64,000 nt of DNA from Ectothiorhodospiraceae bacterium (lineage in GTDB: Bacteria; Pseudomonadota; Gammaproteobacteria; HK1), in contig JACKNM010000005.1 of assembly GCA_024234875.1 (NCBI GenBank), forward strand, positions 248,001 to 312,000, in the 5' to 3' direction. Both the position numbers and the translations under genes were made by a program. The notes below the pieces were generated by a model. That model was given only the letters and a program-made list of their open reading frames with translations. It had not been told where the DNA came from and did no database searches. Shown piece after piece: positions 9,509 to 18,858 of the stretch (its first letter is position 1; every line of letters starts with the position of its first letter).

Positions 9509-11935
9509 TCACGGCGAGACGGCGAGCCCCGCCAGACGCAGGCCGGCCGTCGCCTGCTCCCAGTACGCGCCGGCGCGCGCCTCGGCCAGCGCGAGCAGGG
9601 TGCCCGTCGGATAGGCGCCGTCGGCGCCGCGCTCCCCGGCCGGACATCCGGTGAGGACCGCCAACGCCTCGTGCACCGTCTCCACCGCCCAGACGTGGAA
9701 TCGCCCGGCGGCGCAGGCCTCGACCACGTCCGGTCGCAGCATGAGATCGCGCACGTTCGCGCGCGGCAGCAGCACGCCCTGGGTTCCGGTCAGACCGGCG
9801 TCGCGGCAGACGTCGAAGAAGCCCTCGACCTTCTCGGTCACCGCGCCCACCGGTTGGATGTGGCCGTGCTGGTCGATGGCGCCGGTCATCGCCCGGTCCT
9901 GGCGGATGGCGACGCCGGTGAGGGCGCTCAGCAGGCAGCAGGCCTCGGCGCCGGAGGCCGAGTCGCCGTCGATGCCGCCGTAGCTCTGCTCGAAGGCGAT
10001 CGAGGCGCTGAATGCGAGCGGGTGGTCGGTGCGTAGCAGGTGCCGCAGCAGGCCGCCGAGGATGTAGAAGCCCTTGGTGTGGATGGCGCCGCTCAGGTTC
10101 GCCTCGCGCTCGATGTTGATGGTGCCGGCGGTGCCGGGGCCGATGGTCGCGGTGATGCGTGCCGGGAAGCCGTAGGTCAGCGGGCCGGCGTGCGTGACCG
10201 CGAGGCCGTTGATCTGTCCGACGGTGCTGCCGCGGGTCTGGATGCGGATGACACCCTCGGCGATGCGCTCGCTGAAGCGGCGCGCCGGGAGGTCGGTGCG
10301 TCGGCGGGTGCGGCGCACCGCCTCACGGACGTGCTCCGCACCGACCAGCTCGGCGCCGGCCTTGCCGGCGACGAACGCCGCCTCGCGGGCGATGTCGGCG
10401 AGGCGCCCGAAGCGCGTGGTCAGGCGATCCTGACGCGAGGCGATACGCGCGCCGTGCTCGGCGATCGCGGCCACCGCCGTGGCGTCGAAGTGCGACAGCC
10501 CCTCGGCGTCGGCGAGCCGCGCGAGCACGCTCGCGTACATCGTGACGCCCTGGGTGTCGCTCGGCATCGTGCTGTCGAAGTCGGCGAGGACCTTGAACAA
10601 CTGCGGAAAGTCGGGGTCGGCGCTGTCGAGCGCGGCATGCACGTCCGGCTCGCCGATCAGCACGACCTTCACCCGCACCGGGATCGGCTCCGGGGTCAGG
10701 ACGGCTCCCCCGTTGGGCCCCTGCTGGGGCGGGGTGATCTCGAGCTGGCCGTTGCGAAGGGTGCGCATCAGCGCGCGCCAGGCCCCCGGCTCGGCGAGGA
10801 CCTCGCGCGCGTCGAGGAGCAGGAACCCGCCGTCGGCGCGCAGCAGCGCGCCGGCGTGGATCATGAGGTGGTCGGCCAGCGGCGGGTCGCCCGGCGCGAG
10901 CGGGCGGTCGATTCCGCCCAGCAGGTTGCGCGCGCTGGGCGCGTTCTCCACCACCACCGGGCACGGCTCGTCCTCGCGGTGGGCGCTGAGCAGGTTGACG
11001 CGATAACGCCGCGCCAGTGCCGGCTCGGCGGCGATCGCGGCGTGGTGTTGACGGACGTCGGCCACCAGGTCGGCCAGGAAGCGCGCGACGTCGGCACCGT
11101 CGAACTCGCGCCGCACGCGGTCGCACTCACGGTCGAGCGTGGCCTCGACCTCGTCCTGGAACAGCGCGCGGACGGCCTCGCGATGCCGGGTGTGCACGTC
11201 CTGGGTCTTCAGGTTCACGGTCTCCAGCGCGCGCTGATAGTGGGCGGCACGCTCGCGCATCCGGGCGACGTCGTCGGCGGCGATGGTGCCCGCGGCCTGC
11301 AGCCGCGCGATCTCCGCCGGCGGGGTCGGCTCGCCGTCGACCAGCGGCAGGATCATCGGGCGTTGGGCCTCGCCGGCCGAGACCATGGTGAGCGCCATGG
11401 CGTTCTCGCGGAGCTCCTGATCGAAGGGCGCGGTGATCGCGTGGAGCTCGGCCTGCGCCGACTCCTCCAGCGCCGCGCGGCGCGCACGCACGAGCTCCGA
11501 GCTCAGCACCTTCGGCAGCTCGCCGACCACGAAGTCCACCAGATCGTCGATCCGCTGGCGGAACGCCTCGCCGCGCCCGCGGGGCAGGGTGAGTGCCCGT
11601 GGCTGCTCCGGGCTCTGGAAGCCATGGACCAGACATCGGTCCGGCGCCGGCGCCCCGCACGGACGGACCTCGGCGAGCATCTGTCGCACCAGGGTCATGC
11701 GACCGGTGCCGGGAAGGCCACGGACGAACACGTTCTGCCCCGGAGCGGAGGTCTCGAGGCCGAAGGCCAGTGCCTCGATGGCGCGGTCCTGGCCGACCAC
11801 CTCACCACCGGCCGGCATCTGCGCGGTGCTTCGAAACGGCAGTGCGCTCGGGTCACACCGCCAACGCAGCCGCTCGACCGGCACCGCGAGGGCGCACTCG
11901 GCGACGGTGGCGGTCGGTGCGGGCTCGTCGGTCAT
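9509..11935 (-). CDS. Lon-like (LonB/YcbZ-type) AAA protease
   Basis: An 808-residue cytosolic protease of the Lon-related group, with an AAA domain carrying a long helical insert and a C-terminal Lon peptidase domain. The catalytic dyad is visible as Ser659 in DGDSAS and Lys702 in VTEKVEG, with AMTGAIDQHGHIQPVGAV between them as in other Lon proteases. Walker B is GGFLLLDA. Walker A reads GLPGTGRMT (73-81), with Arg replacing the usual Lys; I believe this is common in the family, which may hydrolyse ATP poorly. The start MTDEPAP at 11935 is preferred over an in-frame start 26 codons upstream. It is monocistronic; the gap to the next gene holds two hairpins. Substrates are unknown. Confidence 0.88.
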   Translation of the reverse strand: MTDEPAPTATVAECALAVPVERLRWRCDPSALPFRSTAQMPAGGEVVGQDRAIEALAFGLETSAPGQNVFVRGLPGTGRMTLVRQMLAEVRPCGAPAPDRCLVHGFQSPEQPRALTLPRGRGEAFRQRIDDLVDFVVGELPKVLSSELVRARRAALEESAQAELHAITAPFDQELRENAMALTMVSAGEAQRPMILPLVDGEPTPPAEIARLQAAGTIAADDVARMRERAAHYQRALETVNLKTQDVHTRHREAVRALFQDEVEATLDRECDRVRREFDGADVARFLADLVADVRQHHAAIAAEPALARRYRVNLLSAHREDEPCPVVVENAPSARNLLGGIDRPLAPGDPPLADHLMIHAGALLRADGGFLLLDAREVLAEPGAWRALMRTLRNGQLEITPPQQGPNGGAVLTPEPIPVRVKVVLIGEPDVHAALDSADPDFPQLFKVLADFDSTMPSDTQGVTMYASVLARLADAEGLSHFDATAVAAIAEHGARIASRQDRLTTRFGRLADIAREAAFVAGKAGAELVGAEHVREAVRRTRRRTDLPARRFSERIAEGVIRIQTRGSTVGQINGLAVTHAGPLTYGFPARITATIGPGTAGTINIEREANLSGAIHTKGFYILGGLLRHLLRTDHPLAFSASIAFEQSYGGIDGDSASGAEACCLLSALTGVAIRQDRAMTGAIDQHGHIQPVGAVTEKVEGFFDVCRDAGLTGTQGVLLPRANVRDLMLRPDVVEACAAGRFHVWAVETVHEALAVLTGCPAGERGADGAYPTGTLLALAEARAGAYWEQATAGLRLAGLAVSP

Positions 11936-12034
11936 CGTCTGGCTCCGTCTCGATGCGTCGGGCGCGGGCGATGGTACCTGCCGGGACCTCGGTGGTAAGG
12001 CGCCCGCGAGCACGCGGCGACGTCCTCTGCTGCC

Positions 12035-12103
12035 GGGCGGCCGCGGCGGGCCGCCCCCACGGCAACCGCCTCGCCGGTAGGGGCGGGGGTGCCACCCCCG
12101 CCC
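12035..12103 (-). terminator. Two GC-rich hairpins ending the RND/phosphoesterase operon
   Basis: Reading the minus strand, seven bases after the phosphoesterase stop, GGGCGGGGG (12081-12089) pairs with CCCCCGCCC (12095-12103) around a five-base loop. A second hairpin, GGGCGGCC (12035-12042) with GGCCGCCC (12049-12056), follows. Neither has a T-run, but their position and strength fit an operon end. Confidence 0.5.
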
Positions 12104-12109
12104 GTGGGC

Positions 12110-13081
12110 TCACGCGGCAACGGCCTGTGCGACCTGGTAGCGCGGTCCCCGCTCTATCCGGTCGAGATAGGACGCGTGCGCCGGTGAGCCCTCGGGCCAG
12201 GCGGCGAGGAAGGCGGCGCGAAACGCCGCCGCGTCGTAGGGCACGGCGACCGCGTCGACGCGCAAGCGTCCGATGCGCGCGCCGTAGAGCACTGGATGGG
12301 GCGAGGGGTGAACCGAGATTCGCGTCGCGACACCGAAACGGGTGTGGTGGAAATTCGGCATGCCGGCGGCGCCGTTGTTGATCACCAGCGCGCGATCGCC
12401 GACGCGTCGCAGCAGCGGCAGACAGGTGTGGCTGCATGCGAAGACGTCGACCCGGGCGGCGGCGAAGGCCTCGGCGGCGGCCGCTCGCGCGCGCGGCTCG
12501 AGCAGGCTCTCGGTGGCGAAGCCCCAGCCGGCGAGCGACCAGGCGTCACCGTGGACGGCTGCCACTCGATGGCCGCCGATCGCGAGCAGGGCGTGCATCG
12601 GCAACGAGGCGAGTCGGCGAGCCCGGGCCGCGCTGGCCGTCCGGCGTAGCCGCGCGATGATCGCGTTCGAGCGCGCGACGGTGAGGTCGTCGACGAAGTC
12701 CGGATAGGCGCAGCCGCAGCCGTCCTCGCCGCGCTCCGGACCGAGCTCGGTCTCGACGTTGCCGCGCAACGCATGCTGCGCGCAGGCGAGGTCGTCCACG
12801 CGCGCGAACCACGTGGGCTCGGCGTCGAACCAGTGGAAGTCGCCGTTCAACACCACCGGTGCGACCGCGCGCTCGTCGCGCGCCATCGCCACCAGTCGCT
12901 CCAGCGCCCAGGCGTTGCCGTACACGCCGCCCGCGACGTAGACCGTCTCGCTCTCCAGCACCGGCTCTCCGGCGCCGAGGGCCCGCGGATCGTAACGGTA
13001 ATCGAGCGGGCAGCTTCGCCCGGGCGTATCGGATCCTTCCGCGACTCGCGCCTTCACGTCGTCGGCCAGCATTACCGTCAC
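12110..13081 (-). CDS. Metallophosphoesterase-like protein with degenerate first motif
   Basis: A 323-residue protein of the calcineurin-like metallophosphoesterase fold. Recognisable motifs in order are GGVYGN near residue 51 (normally GDxHGN), LNGDFHW, LRGNVE, AVHGDAWS and SHTCLPLLR (normally GHTH). The metal-binding Asp and His of motif I and one His of the last motif are replaced, so activity is doubtful or uses fewer ligands. A Cys-rich CGCAYPDFVDD segment is present. The GTG start at 13081 overlaps the stop of the RND pump gene as GTGA, which implies coupled expression. An ATG three codons inside (13072) is an alternative. The function with the pump is unknown. Confidence 0.75.
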   Translation of the reverse strand: MTVMLADDVKARVAEGSDTPGRSCPLDYRYDPRALGAGEPVLESETVYVAGGVYGNAWALERLVAMARDERAVAPVVLNGDFHWFDAEPTWFARVDDLACAQHALRGNVETELGPERGEDGCGCAYPDFVDDLTVARSNAIIARLRRTASAARARRLASLPMHALLAIGGHRVAAVHGDAWSLAGWGFATESLLEPRARAAAAEAFAAARVDVFACSHTCLPLLRRVGDRALVINNGAAGMPNFHHTRFGVATRISVHPSPHPVLYGARIGRLRVDAVAVPYDAAAFRAAFLAAWPEGSPAHASYLDRIERGPRYQVAQAVAA

Positions 13082-16000
13082 TCCGCCATCGCATCCGCCC
13101 CGCCGTGCTCGGCCGCGAGCCGCCGCAGCCGGCGCGCCTCCAACGGGGCCACCAGCACCGTCAACATCGGTGGCACCAGGATCAGCGTCAGCACCGCTGA
13201 CAGCGCGAGCCCGCCGACCACCACCGAGCCCAGCCCGCGATAGAGCTCCGAGCCCGCGCCCGGGAACATCACCAGCGGCAGCATCCCGAACACGCTGGTC
13301 AGCGTCGACATGAAGATCGGGCGCATGCGGTTACGGGTCGCGGTGACGATGGCGTCGATCGCGTCCATGCCGTCCTCGCGCAGGTGCGCGAGGGTCTGGT
13401 GCACCAGCAGAATCGCGTTGTTGACCACGATGCCGATCAGGATCACGAAGCCGAGGAGGGTCAGCATGTCGAGCGGCTGGAACACGCTCGTGTTCAGCAG
13501 TGCGAGGCCGGCCACCCCCCCGGCGGCGGCGACCGGCACCGACAGCATGATCACCAACGGGTAGACGAAGCTCTCGAACAACACCGCCATCACCAGGTAC
13601 ACGATGACCAGCGCGAGCAGGAGCTGCACCAGCATCGCGTCCCAGGTCTGCGCGAGTTGGTCCGCAGTGCCCGAGAGCCCGAGTCGCACGCCGCGCGGCA
13701 AGCCCTCGGCCTCGAGCGGGCCCATCACCTGCGCGCGCAGGGTGTCGAGCGCGGCCTCGAGCGGGATGCCGGCGGCGGGGCGAATCTCGAGGGTGATGGT
13801 GCGCGCGCGCTCGCGGTGGCGAATCTCCGTCGGGCCGGAGGTCATCTCCACCTGCGAGAGCGAGCTCACCGGCACGATGCGCCCGGCCGACGTCACCACC
13901 GGCAGATCGCCGATGCCCTGGGTCTCGGTGATTGCGCGGTCCGGTCCGCGCAGCGTGAGGTCCATGCGATTGGAGCCGACCGTCACCTCGGCCACCCGCA
14001 GGCCGTCGTTGAACGCGTCGATGGTCTCGCCGAGCTCGCGCGCGCTCACGCCGTTGTCGGCCAGACGCACGCGCGCGGGGACCACCCTGACCTCCGGCGC
14101 CCCGAGCTCGAGCCCCGGGTTCGGGCGGAACTGGTGACCGGCGTCGCGCGGGAACACGTCGACCACCTTGCGCACCGCCCGTCCCGCCACCGCGAGGATC
14201 GTCTCCAGGTCCGGGCCGGAGATGTCGAGATCGATCTTGCGGCCCGAGCCGATGCCGCGGCCGAAGATCGAAGGCTGGTTGATGAAGCCGAAGGTCCCGG
14301 GCTCCTCGAACACCGGTCCGCGCAGCACCGGGATCAACTCGCCGGCGCGCTGCGCCTCGATCGCCGACGCACCGACGAAGGTGCTCGCGCGGGTGGCGAC
14401 GAAGAAGAATCGCTCGATCTTGGGCGGCTCGTCGGGTGCGGCCTCCGGCCCGGAGACGACCGCCCAGTACGGGCGCACCGCGTCCTCGATGCGCTGCGCG
14501 ATCGCGCGCATGGTGTCGAGGTTGTAGCCGGGCGGGGGGATGACCACACCGAAGACCAGGTTGCGGTTGCCTTCCGGCAGATACTCGAGCTTGGGCAGGA
14601 AGCGCACTGCCAGGCCGGCGGCGGCGACCGCGAGCACGGTGACGACGGTGATCGCGGCGAGGCGACTGCGCACCACGCGGCGCACGAACCCGACGGTCAC
14701 ACCGACGAGCTGGCCGGCGATGGTATCGAGCACCGGGATGCGGAGCCGGGTGAGCCCGGCGTCCATCCCACCCGCGTCGACACGCCCGCGCAGGATGCGC
14801 TGCGAGAGCGCGGGAATGACGGTGATCGAGACCACCAGCGACAGCATCACCGCCACCGAGATCGCCACCGCGATGTCACGGAAGAGCTGCCCGACCTCGA
14901 GATCGAGGATGAGGATCGGGATGAACACCATCACCGTGGTCAGGGCCGAGACCAGCACCGCTCCCCACACTTGGCGGGCGCCCTGGTAGGCGGCCTCGCG
15001 CGCGGACCGGCCCTCCTCGCGCAGCCGATAGACGTTCTCCAGCACCACGATTGCGGCGTCGACCACCATGCCGACCGCGAACGCCAGCCCGGCGAGCGAG
15101 ATGACGTTGATCGAGCGTCCGAGGGCGGCCATCGCGACGAAGGCGCCGATCACCGAGACCGGAATCGCGATCGAGATGATGAGGGTCGCCCGGATCGAGC
15201 GCAGGAACAGCAGCAAGACGATCGCCGCCAGCGTGCCGCCGACCCAGATGTTCTGCTGCACCAGCTCGATTGCGGAGTTGATGTAGACCGTCTCGTCGTA
15301 GACCTGGAGCACGGTGAGGCCGGCGTCGGGCATCGGCCCGGACTCGAGCTCGGCGATCGCGGCGCGGATTCCGGCCATGGTCTCGATGACGTTGGCGCCG
15401 CTCTGGCGTAGAGCGTTGAACGCCATCGCCGGCTCGCCCAGCATGCGGATGCTCGCCGTCGGATCCTTGTAGCCGAAGGCGACGTCGGCGACCTCGCCGA
15501 CGGTGACCCGCGCGAGCCTGCCGGTGTCGGCGTCGCTCGACGAGCGCAACACCACCTCGCGCACCGCCTCCAGTGTGCTCAGCTCGCCCTCGGTGCGGAC
15601 CACGTAGCGGCGCTTGCCCTCGTCGACGTCGCCGGCCGAGAGCGAGGCGTTGGCGTCGCGCAGGGCGCGTACCACGTCGCTCACCGTCAGGTGGTAGCGC
15701 GCGAGGAGCTGCGGCTGCACGGTGACGTGGATCTCGCGCTCCGAGCCACCGAAGACGTTGACCCGACTCACACCCGCGACGCGCTCGATGCGGTCCTTGA
15801 CCACGTCCTCGACGAAGTCGCCGTAGGTGTGGATGGGACGCTCGTTCCCGGGCTGGCGCCGCACGATGAACCAGGCGATCGGGTTGTCCTCGCTACCGGC
15901 GGTGTCGAGGGTGGGCTGGTCGGTCTCGTCGGGATATCCGGCGACGCGGTCGAGCCGGTTCGACACCAGCAGCAGCGCCCTGTCCATGTTGGTGTCGACG

Positions 16001-16287
16001 TCGAACTCGAGCGTGACCCGACTGCGTCCCTGCTCCGCCTGGCTGGTGAGGGTGACCAGACCCTCCAGGCCCGCCATCTGCTCTTCCTGGCGGTTGACGA
16101 GCTCGCGCTCGACCTCCGCCGGCGCCGCGCCGGGCCACAGGGTCTGCACCGTGATCACCGGCCGGTTCACGTCCGGGGCGAGCTGGATCGGAATCGTGCG
16201 CAACGCGACGAGGCCGAACAGCACCGTCAGCAGCACCGCGGCGATGACCGCGATGGGCCGATCGATGGCGAGCCGGATGAGATTCAC
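13078..16287 (-). CDS. RND efflux pump inner-membrane subunit (HAE1/AcrB-like)
   Basis: A 1069-residue proton-driven pump of the hydrophobe/amphiphile efflux family with the full 12-helix, two-large-loop architecture. It begins MNLIRLAIDRPIAVIAAVLL, followed by RTIPIQLAPDVNRPVI and the WPGAAPAEVERELVN pore-domain start. The helix-4 proton-relay motif reads VGMVVDAAIVVLENVYR, with one Asp where AcrB has two, and the helix-10 region reads VVNNAILLVHQ instead of having the AcrB Lys. Both variants are usual in the broad HAE1 group. It lies 31 bases after the adaptor gene and overlaps the phosphoesterase gene. No outer-membrane channel gene is in the cluster, so the pump probably borrows a TolC-type protein. 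The substrate is unknown. Confidence 0.93.
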   Translation of the reverse strand: MNLIRLAIDRPIAVIAAVLLTVLFGLVALRTIPIQLAPDVNRPVITVQTLWPGAAPAEVERELVNRQEEQMAGLEGLVTLTSQAEQGRSRVTLEFDVDTNMDRALLLVSNRLDRVAGYPDETDQPTLDTAGSEDNPIAWFIVRRQPGNERPIHTYGDFVEDVVKDRIERVAGVSRVNVFGGSEREIHVTVQPQLLARYHLTVSDVVRALRDANASLSAGDVDEGKRRYVVRTEGELSTLEAVREVVLRSSSDADTGRLARVTVGEVADVAFGYKDPTASIRMLGEPAMAFNALRQSGANVIETMAGIRAAIAELESGPMPDAGLTVLQVYDETVYINSAIELVQQNIWVGGTLAAIVLLLFLRSIRATLIISIAIPVSVIGAFVAMAALGRSINVISLAGLAFAVGMVVDAAIVVLENVYRLREEGRSAREAAYQGARQVWGAVLVSALTTVMVFIPILILDLEVGQLFRDIAVAISVAVMLSLVVSITVIPALSQRILRGRVDAGGMDAGLTRLRIPVLDTIAGQLVGVTVGFVRRVVRSRLAAITVVTVLAVAAAGLAVRFLPKLEYLPEGNRNLVFGVVIPPPGYNLDTMRAIAQRIEDAVRPYWAVVSGPEAAPDEPPKIERFFFVATRASTFVGASAIEAQRAGELIPVLRGPVFEEPGTFGFINQPSIFGRGIGSGRKIDLDISGPDLETILAVAGRAVRKVVDVFPRDAGHQFRPNPGLELGAPEVRVVPARVRLADNGVSARELGETIDAFNDGLRVAEVTVGSNRMDLTLRGPDRAITETQGIGDLPVVTSAGRIVPVSSLSQVEMTSGPTEIRHRERARTITLEIRPAAGIPLEAALDTLRAQVMGPLEAEGLPRGVRLGLSGTADQLAQTWDAMLVQLLLALVIVYLVMAVLFESFVYPLVIMLSVPVAAAGGVAGLALLNTSVFQPLDMLTLLGFVILIGIVVNNAILLVHQTLAHLREDGMDAIDAIVTATRNRMRPIFMSTLTSVFGMLPLVMFPGAGSELYRGLGSVVVGGLALSAVLTLILVPPMLTVLVAPLEARRLRRLAAEHGGADAMAE

Positions 16288-16318
16288 GGTCGAGGTGCGG
16301 GTGACGAGAGGCGCGTGC

Positions 16319-17455
16319 TCACGACGTCGAGCGCTCGACCCGGACCTTGTCGTTCGGGCGCAGTCGCTCGTTGCCGCGCACGACCACGATGTCGCCCGGG
16401 CTCAGGCCATCGAGCACCTCGAAGCGATTGCCGATCGCCGCTCCGAGACGCACGGTGCGTTGCTCCGCGGTGTCGTCGTTCACGCGGTAGACCACTGCCC
16501 TGTCTCCCTGGCGGGTCACCGCGTCCTTGTGCACCGAGACCACCGACCGCGCGGCGCTCGCCGGCACGTGGACGGTGACGCTCTGCTCCGCGGCGAGACG
16601 TCCGTCGACATCGCCGAAGCGTGGCACGAAGCGCACCGCGCGGGTCCGCGTCAGCGCGTTCTCCTCCGGCACCACCGCGCGCACGGCTGCCGGGTGGGTG
16701 GAGCCGTCGTCCAGCGTCACCGTGACCTCGGTCTCGGGGCCGAGGCCGCCGAGGCGGTCGAACGGGACGTCGGCCTCGATCTCGAGATCGCGATCGCCGA
16801 GCATTCGAGCCACCGCTTGCCCGGCCTGCACGTAGGCGCCGGTCTCGGTGAGGCGTTGGGTGATCACGCCGTCGTAGGGCGCGCGGATCTCGGTGCGGGC
16901 CAGGTTGATCTCGGCCAGACGCAGCTCGGCCCGCGCGCCGGCCAGGGCCGCGGTCGCCTCCACCACCTCGGTCTCGGCGATGACCTCTTGCTGGCGCGCA
17001 TCGTCGTAGAGCGCACGGCTGGTAGCCTGAGTCTGCTTCAGTCGCTCCAGGCGCTCGCGCTCCTGGCGGGCGAGCGCGAGCCGCGCGCGACGTGTCTGCA
17101 GGCGGGCCTCGGCCTCCCCGAGTCGTCCGGCCGCGATGTCGCGAGCGACCGTCAGCATGTCGGGATCGAGCCGGGCGATGATCTCGCCGCGCGCGACGCG
17201 GTCGCCGACGTCGGCGCCGAAGCCCGCCACCGGCCCGTGGACCTGGGCCGCCACCGTGCCGGCCTGACGGGGCACCAGTCGCCCGAGCACCGGCACGGTC
17301 TGAGTCACGGTCTCGCTGCGGACCGTGTCGACGCGCACGAGGGAGGGCTGCTGCTGGCCGAGGGCGGCGGCGCTCACGGTGATCAGGACGGTGAGCAGTG
17401 CGCCGCGCAGTGACGGCCCGCGCCGCGGGTGCTCGCAGGTGACGGGATCGCGCAC
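16319..17455 (-). CDS. RND efflux periplasmic adaptor (membrane fusion protein)
   Basis: A 378-residue adaptor joining the RND pump to an outer-membrane channel. LRGALLTVLITVSAAALGQ is the signal sequence. The lipoyl half-motifs (VAGFGADVGDRVARGEIIARL and, after the hairpin, LARTEIRAPYDGVITQRLTETGAYVQAGQ) flank an alpha-helical coiled coil rich in Arg, Glu and Ala (about residues 110-185). Beta-barrel and membrane-proximal domains follow. The start is a GTG at 17455. It is the first gene of the adaptor-pump-phosphoesterase operon; 137 bases separate it from argE upstream, with no clear promoter seen. Confidence 0.92.
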   Translation of the reverse strand: MRDPVTCEHPRRGPSLRGALLTVLITVSAAALGQQQPSLVRVDTVRSETVTQTVPVLGRLVPRQAGTVAAQVHGPVAGFGADVGDRVARGEIIARLDPDMLTVARDIAAGRLGEAEARLQTRRARLALARQERERLERLKQTQATSRALYDDARQQEVIAETEVVEATAALAGARAELRLAEINLARTEIRAPYDGVITQRLTETGAYVQAGQAVARMLGDRDLEIEADVPFDRLGGLGPETEVTVTLDDGSTHPAAVRAVVPEENALTRTRAVRFVPRFGDVDGRLAAEQSVTVHVPASAARSVVSVHKDAVTRQGDRAVVYRVNDDTAEQRTVRLGAAIGNRFEVLDGLSPGDIVVVRGNERLRPNDKVRVERSTS

Positions 17456-17592
17456 GACGGCTCCGTGCCTTCGCCCCCGGGTCGGGGCGGTCGGATTCTA
17501 CCCGCAACCGGCGCGCCGGCCGTGTCTCGGTCGTCCCCGGCCGGAGGCGAAACCCCGGGGAGGTCGCGCTCGCGCGCGGCCCGGCGCGGCGG

Positions 17593-18759
17593 CTACGCCT
17601 CGCTCCAGCAGCGCTGGAACAGGCGGCGCATGAAGGTCTCGCACTCCTCGATCTGCGACAGCGCGATGAACTCGTCGGGCTTGTGCGCCTGCTCGATGCT
17701 GCCGGGGCCACAGATCACGGTCGGGATGCCGCCTTCCTGGAAGATCCCGGCCTCGGTGCCGAAGGCCACCTTGCCGGTCGAGTTGCGCCCGGTCAGCGCC
17801 TTGACCAGCTGCACCACCTCGTCGTCCTCGGCCGCCGCGAGGCCCGGGATCTGCGACCGCCGCTCCCAGGTGAAGCCGGTGGCGGTCGAGAAGGCGTGCA
17901 TCTCCGGCTCGACCTTCTCGGTCACGAATTGCTGCACCTCGGCCAGCAGCGCATGGGGGTCGTCCTGCGGCAGATGGCGGAACTCGAAGTCGAACCAGCA
18001 GTCCTTGGGGACGATGTTGAGCGCGGTGCCGCCCTGCACCACGCCGGTGTGGATGGTGGTGTAGGGCGGTGAGTAGTCGTGGTCGTGCGGGCCGTGGTCA
18101 CGGTGGCGGCGGGCCATCGACTTCATGTGGGCGATGGTCTCCGCCGCCGCCTCGACCGCGTTGACCCCCATGTGGGCGAGGCTCGAGTGCGCCTCGTGGC
18201 CGCGGACGTGGCAGCGATAGCTCAACTTGCCCTTGTGCCCGCTGATGACCTGCATCTCGGTCGGCTCGCCGACGATGCACATCCGCGGGCGCACTGCCTT
18301 GCTTTCCAGCAGGTGCATCAGCCCGTGCACCCCGAGGCAGCCCACCTCCTCGTCGTACGAGAGGCAGAGATGCAGCGGGGTCTCGATCGGGCGGGCGAGG
18401 AACTCCGGCGCGAGCGCGAGCGCGACGGCGATGAAGCTCTTCATGTCGCTGGTTCCGCGACCGAACAGCAGTCCGTCGCGCTCGACCACCGAGAACGGAT
18501 CGCTGCTCCAGTCCTGGCCGTCGATGGGGACCACGTCGGTGTGGCCGGAGAGCGCGATGCCCGGGCGGTCGGTCGGGCCCAGGGTGGCGTAGAGGTTGGC
18601 CTTGCCGCCGGTCTCGTCGTAGGCGAGCTCCGATTCGATGCCGAGACCGGTGAGGTAGCCGCGGACCTCCTCGATCAGCTCGAGATTGGAGTTGCGGCTG
18701 ACCGTGTCGAAGGCGATGAGTCTGCGAATCATGTCGAGACTGGCGGGAGAGGCGGGCAC
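17593..18759 (-). CDS. argE: Acetylornithine deacetylase (ArgE, M20 family)
   Basis: A 388-residue zinc-dependent N-acyl-amino-acid deacylase. The M20 motifs are complete: SGHTDVVP (metal His and Asp), GRGTSDMKSF (bridging Asp), SYDEEVGCLG (catalytic and metal Glu), GEPTEM, and the C-terminal GPGSIEQAHKPDEF (last metal His). Length and motifs fit ArgE, which hydrolyses N-acetylornithine in arginine synthesis. The gene lies divergently from an M81 peptidase and peptide importer rather than among arginine genes, so a broader role on imported N-acyl amino acids or dipeptides is possible. The 99-base gap to the divergent gene should contain the promoters of both. Confidence 0.9.
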   Translation of the reverse strand: MPASPASLDMIRRLIAFDTVSRNSNLELIEEVRGYLTGLGIESELAYDETGGKANLYATLGPTDRPGIALSGHTDVVPIDGQDWSSDPFSVVERDGLLFGRGTSDMKSFIAVALALAPEFLARPIETPLHLCLSYDEEVGCLGVHGLMHLLESKAVRPRMCIVGEPTEMQVISGHKGKLSYRCHVRGHEAHSSLAHMGVNAVEAAAETIAHMKSMARRHRDHGPHDHDYSPPYTTIHTGVVQGGTALNIVPKDCWFDFEFRHLPQDDPHALLAEVQQFVTEKVEPEMHAFSTATGFTWERRSQIPGLAAAEDDEVVQLVKALTGRNSTGKVAFGTEAGIFQEGGIPTVICGPGSIEQAHKPDEFIALSQIEECETFMRRLFQRCWSEA

Positions 18760-18858
18760 GAATCCAATCCTCGTACGAACGAACCGGCTCGGAGATTACC
18801 ATGGTCGCCCCGCCGTCACCGGCGGTGGTCCCGCCGATGCCGCCGAGGAGAGATCCAG

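Noticed and set aside
10040..11998. 652-codon plus-strand frame over the Lon-like gene
   Set aside because: No motifs, biased composition, and complete overlap with an intact protease gene.
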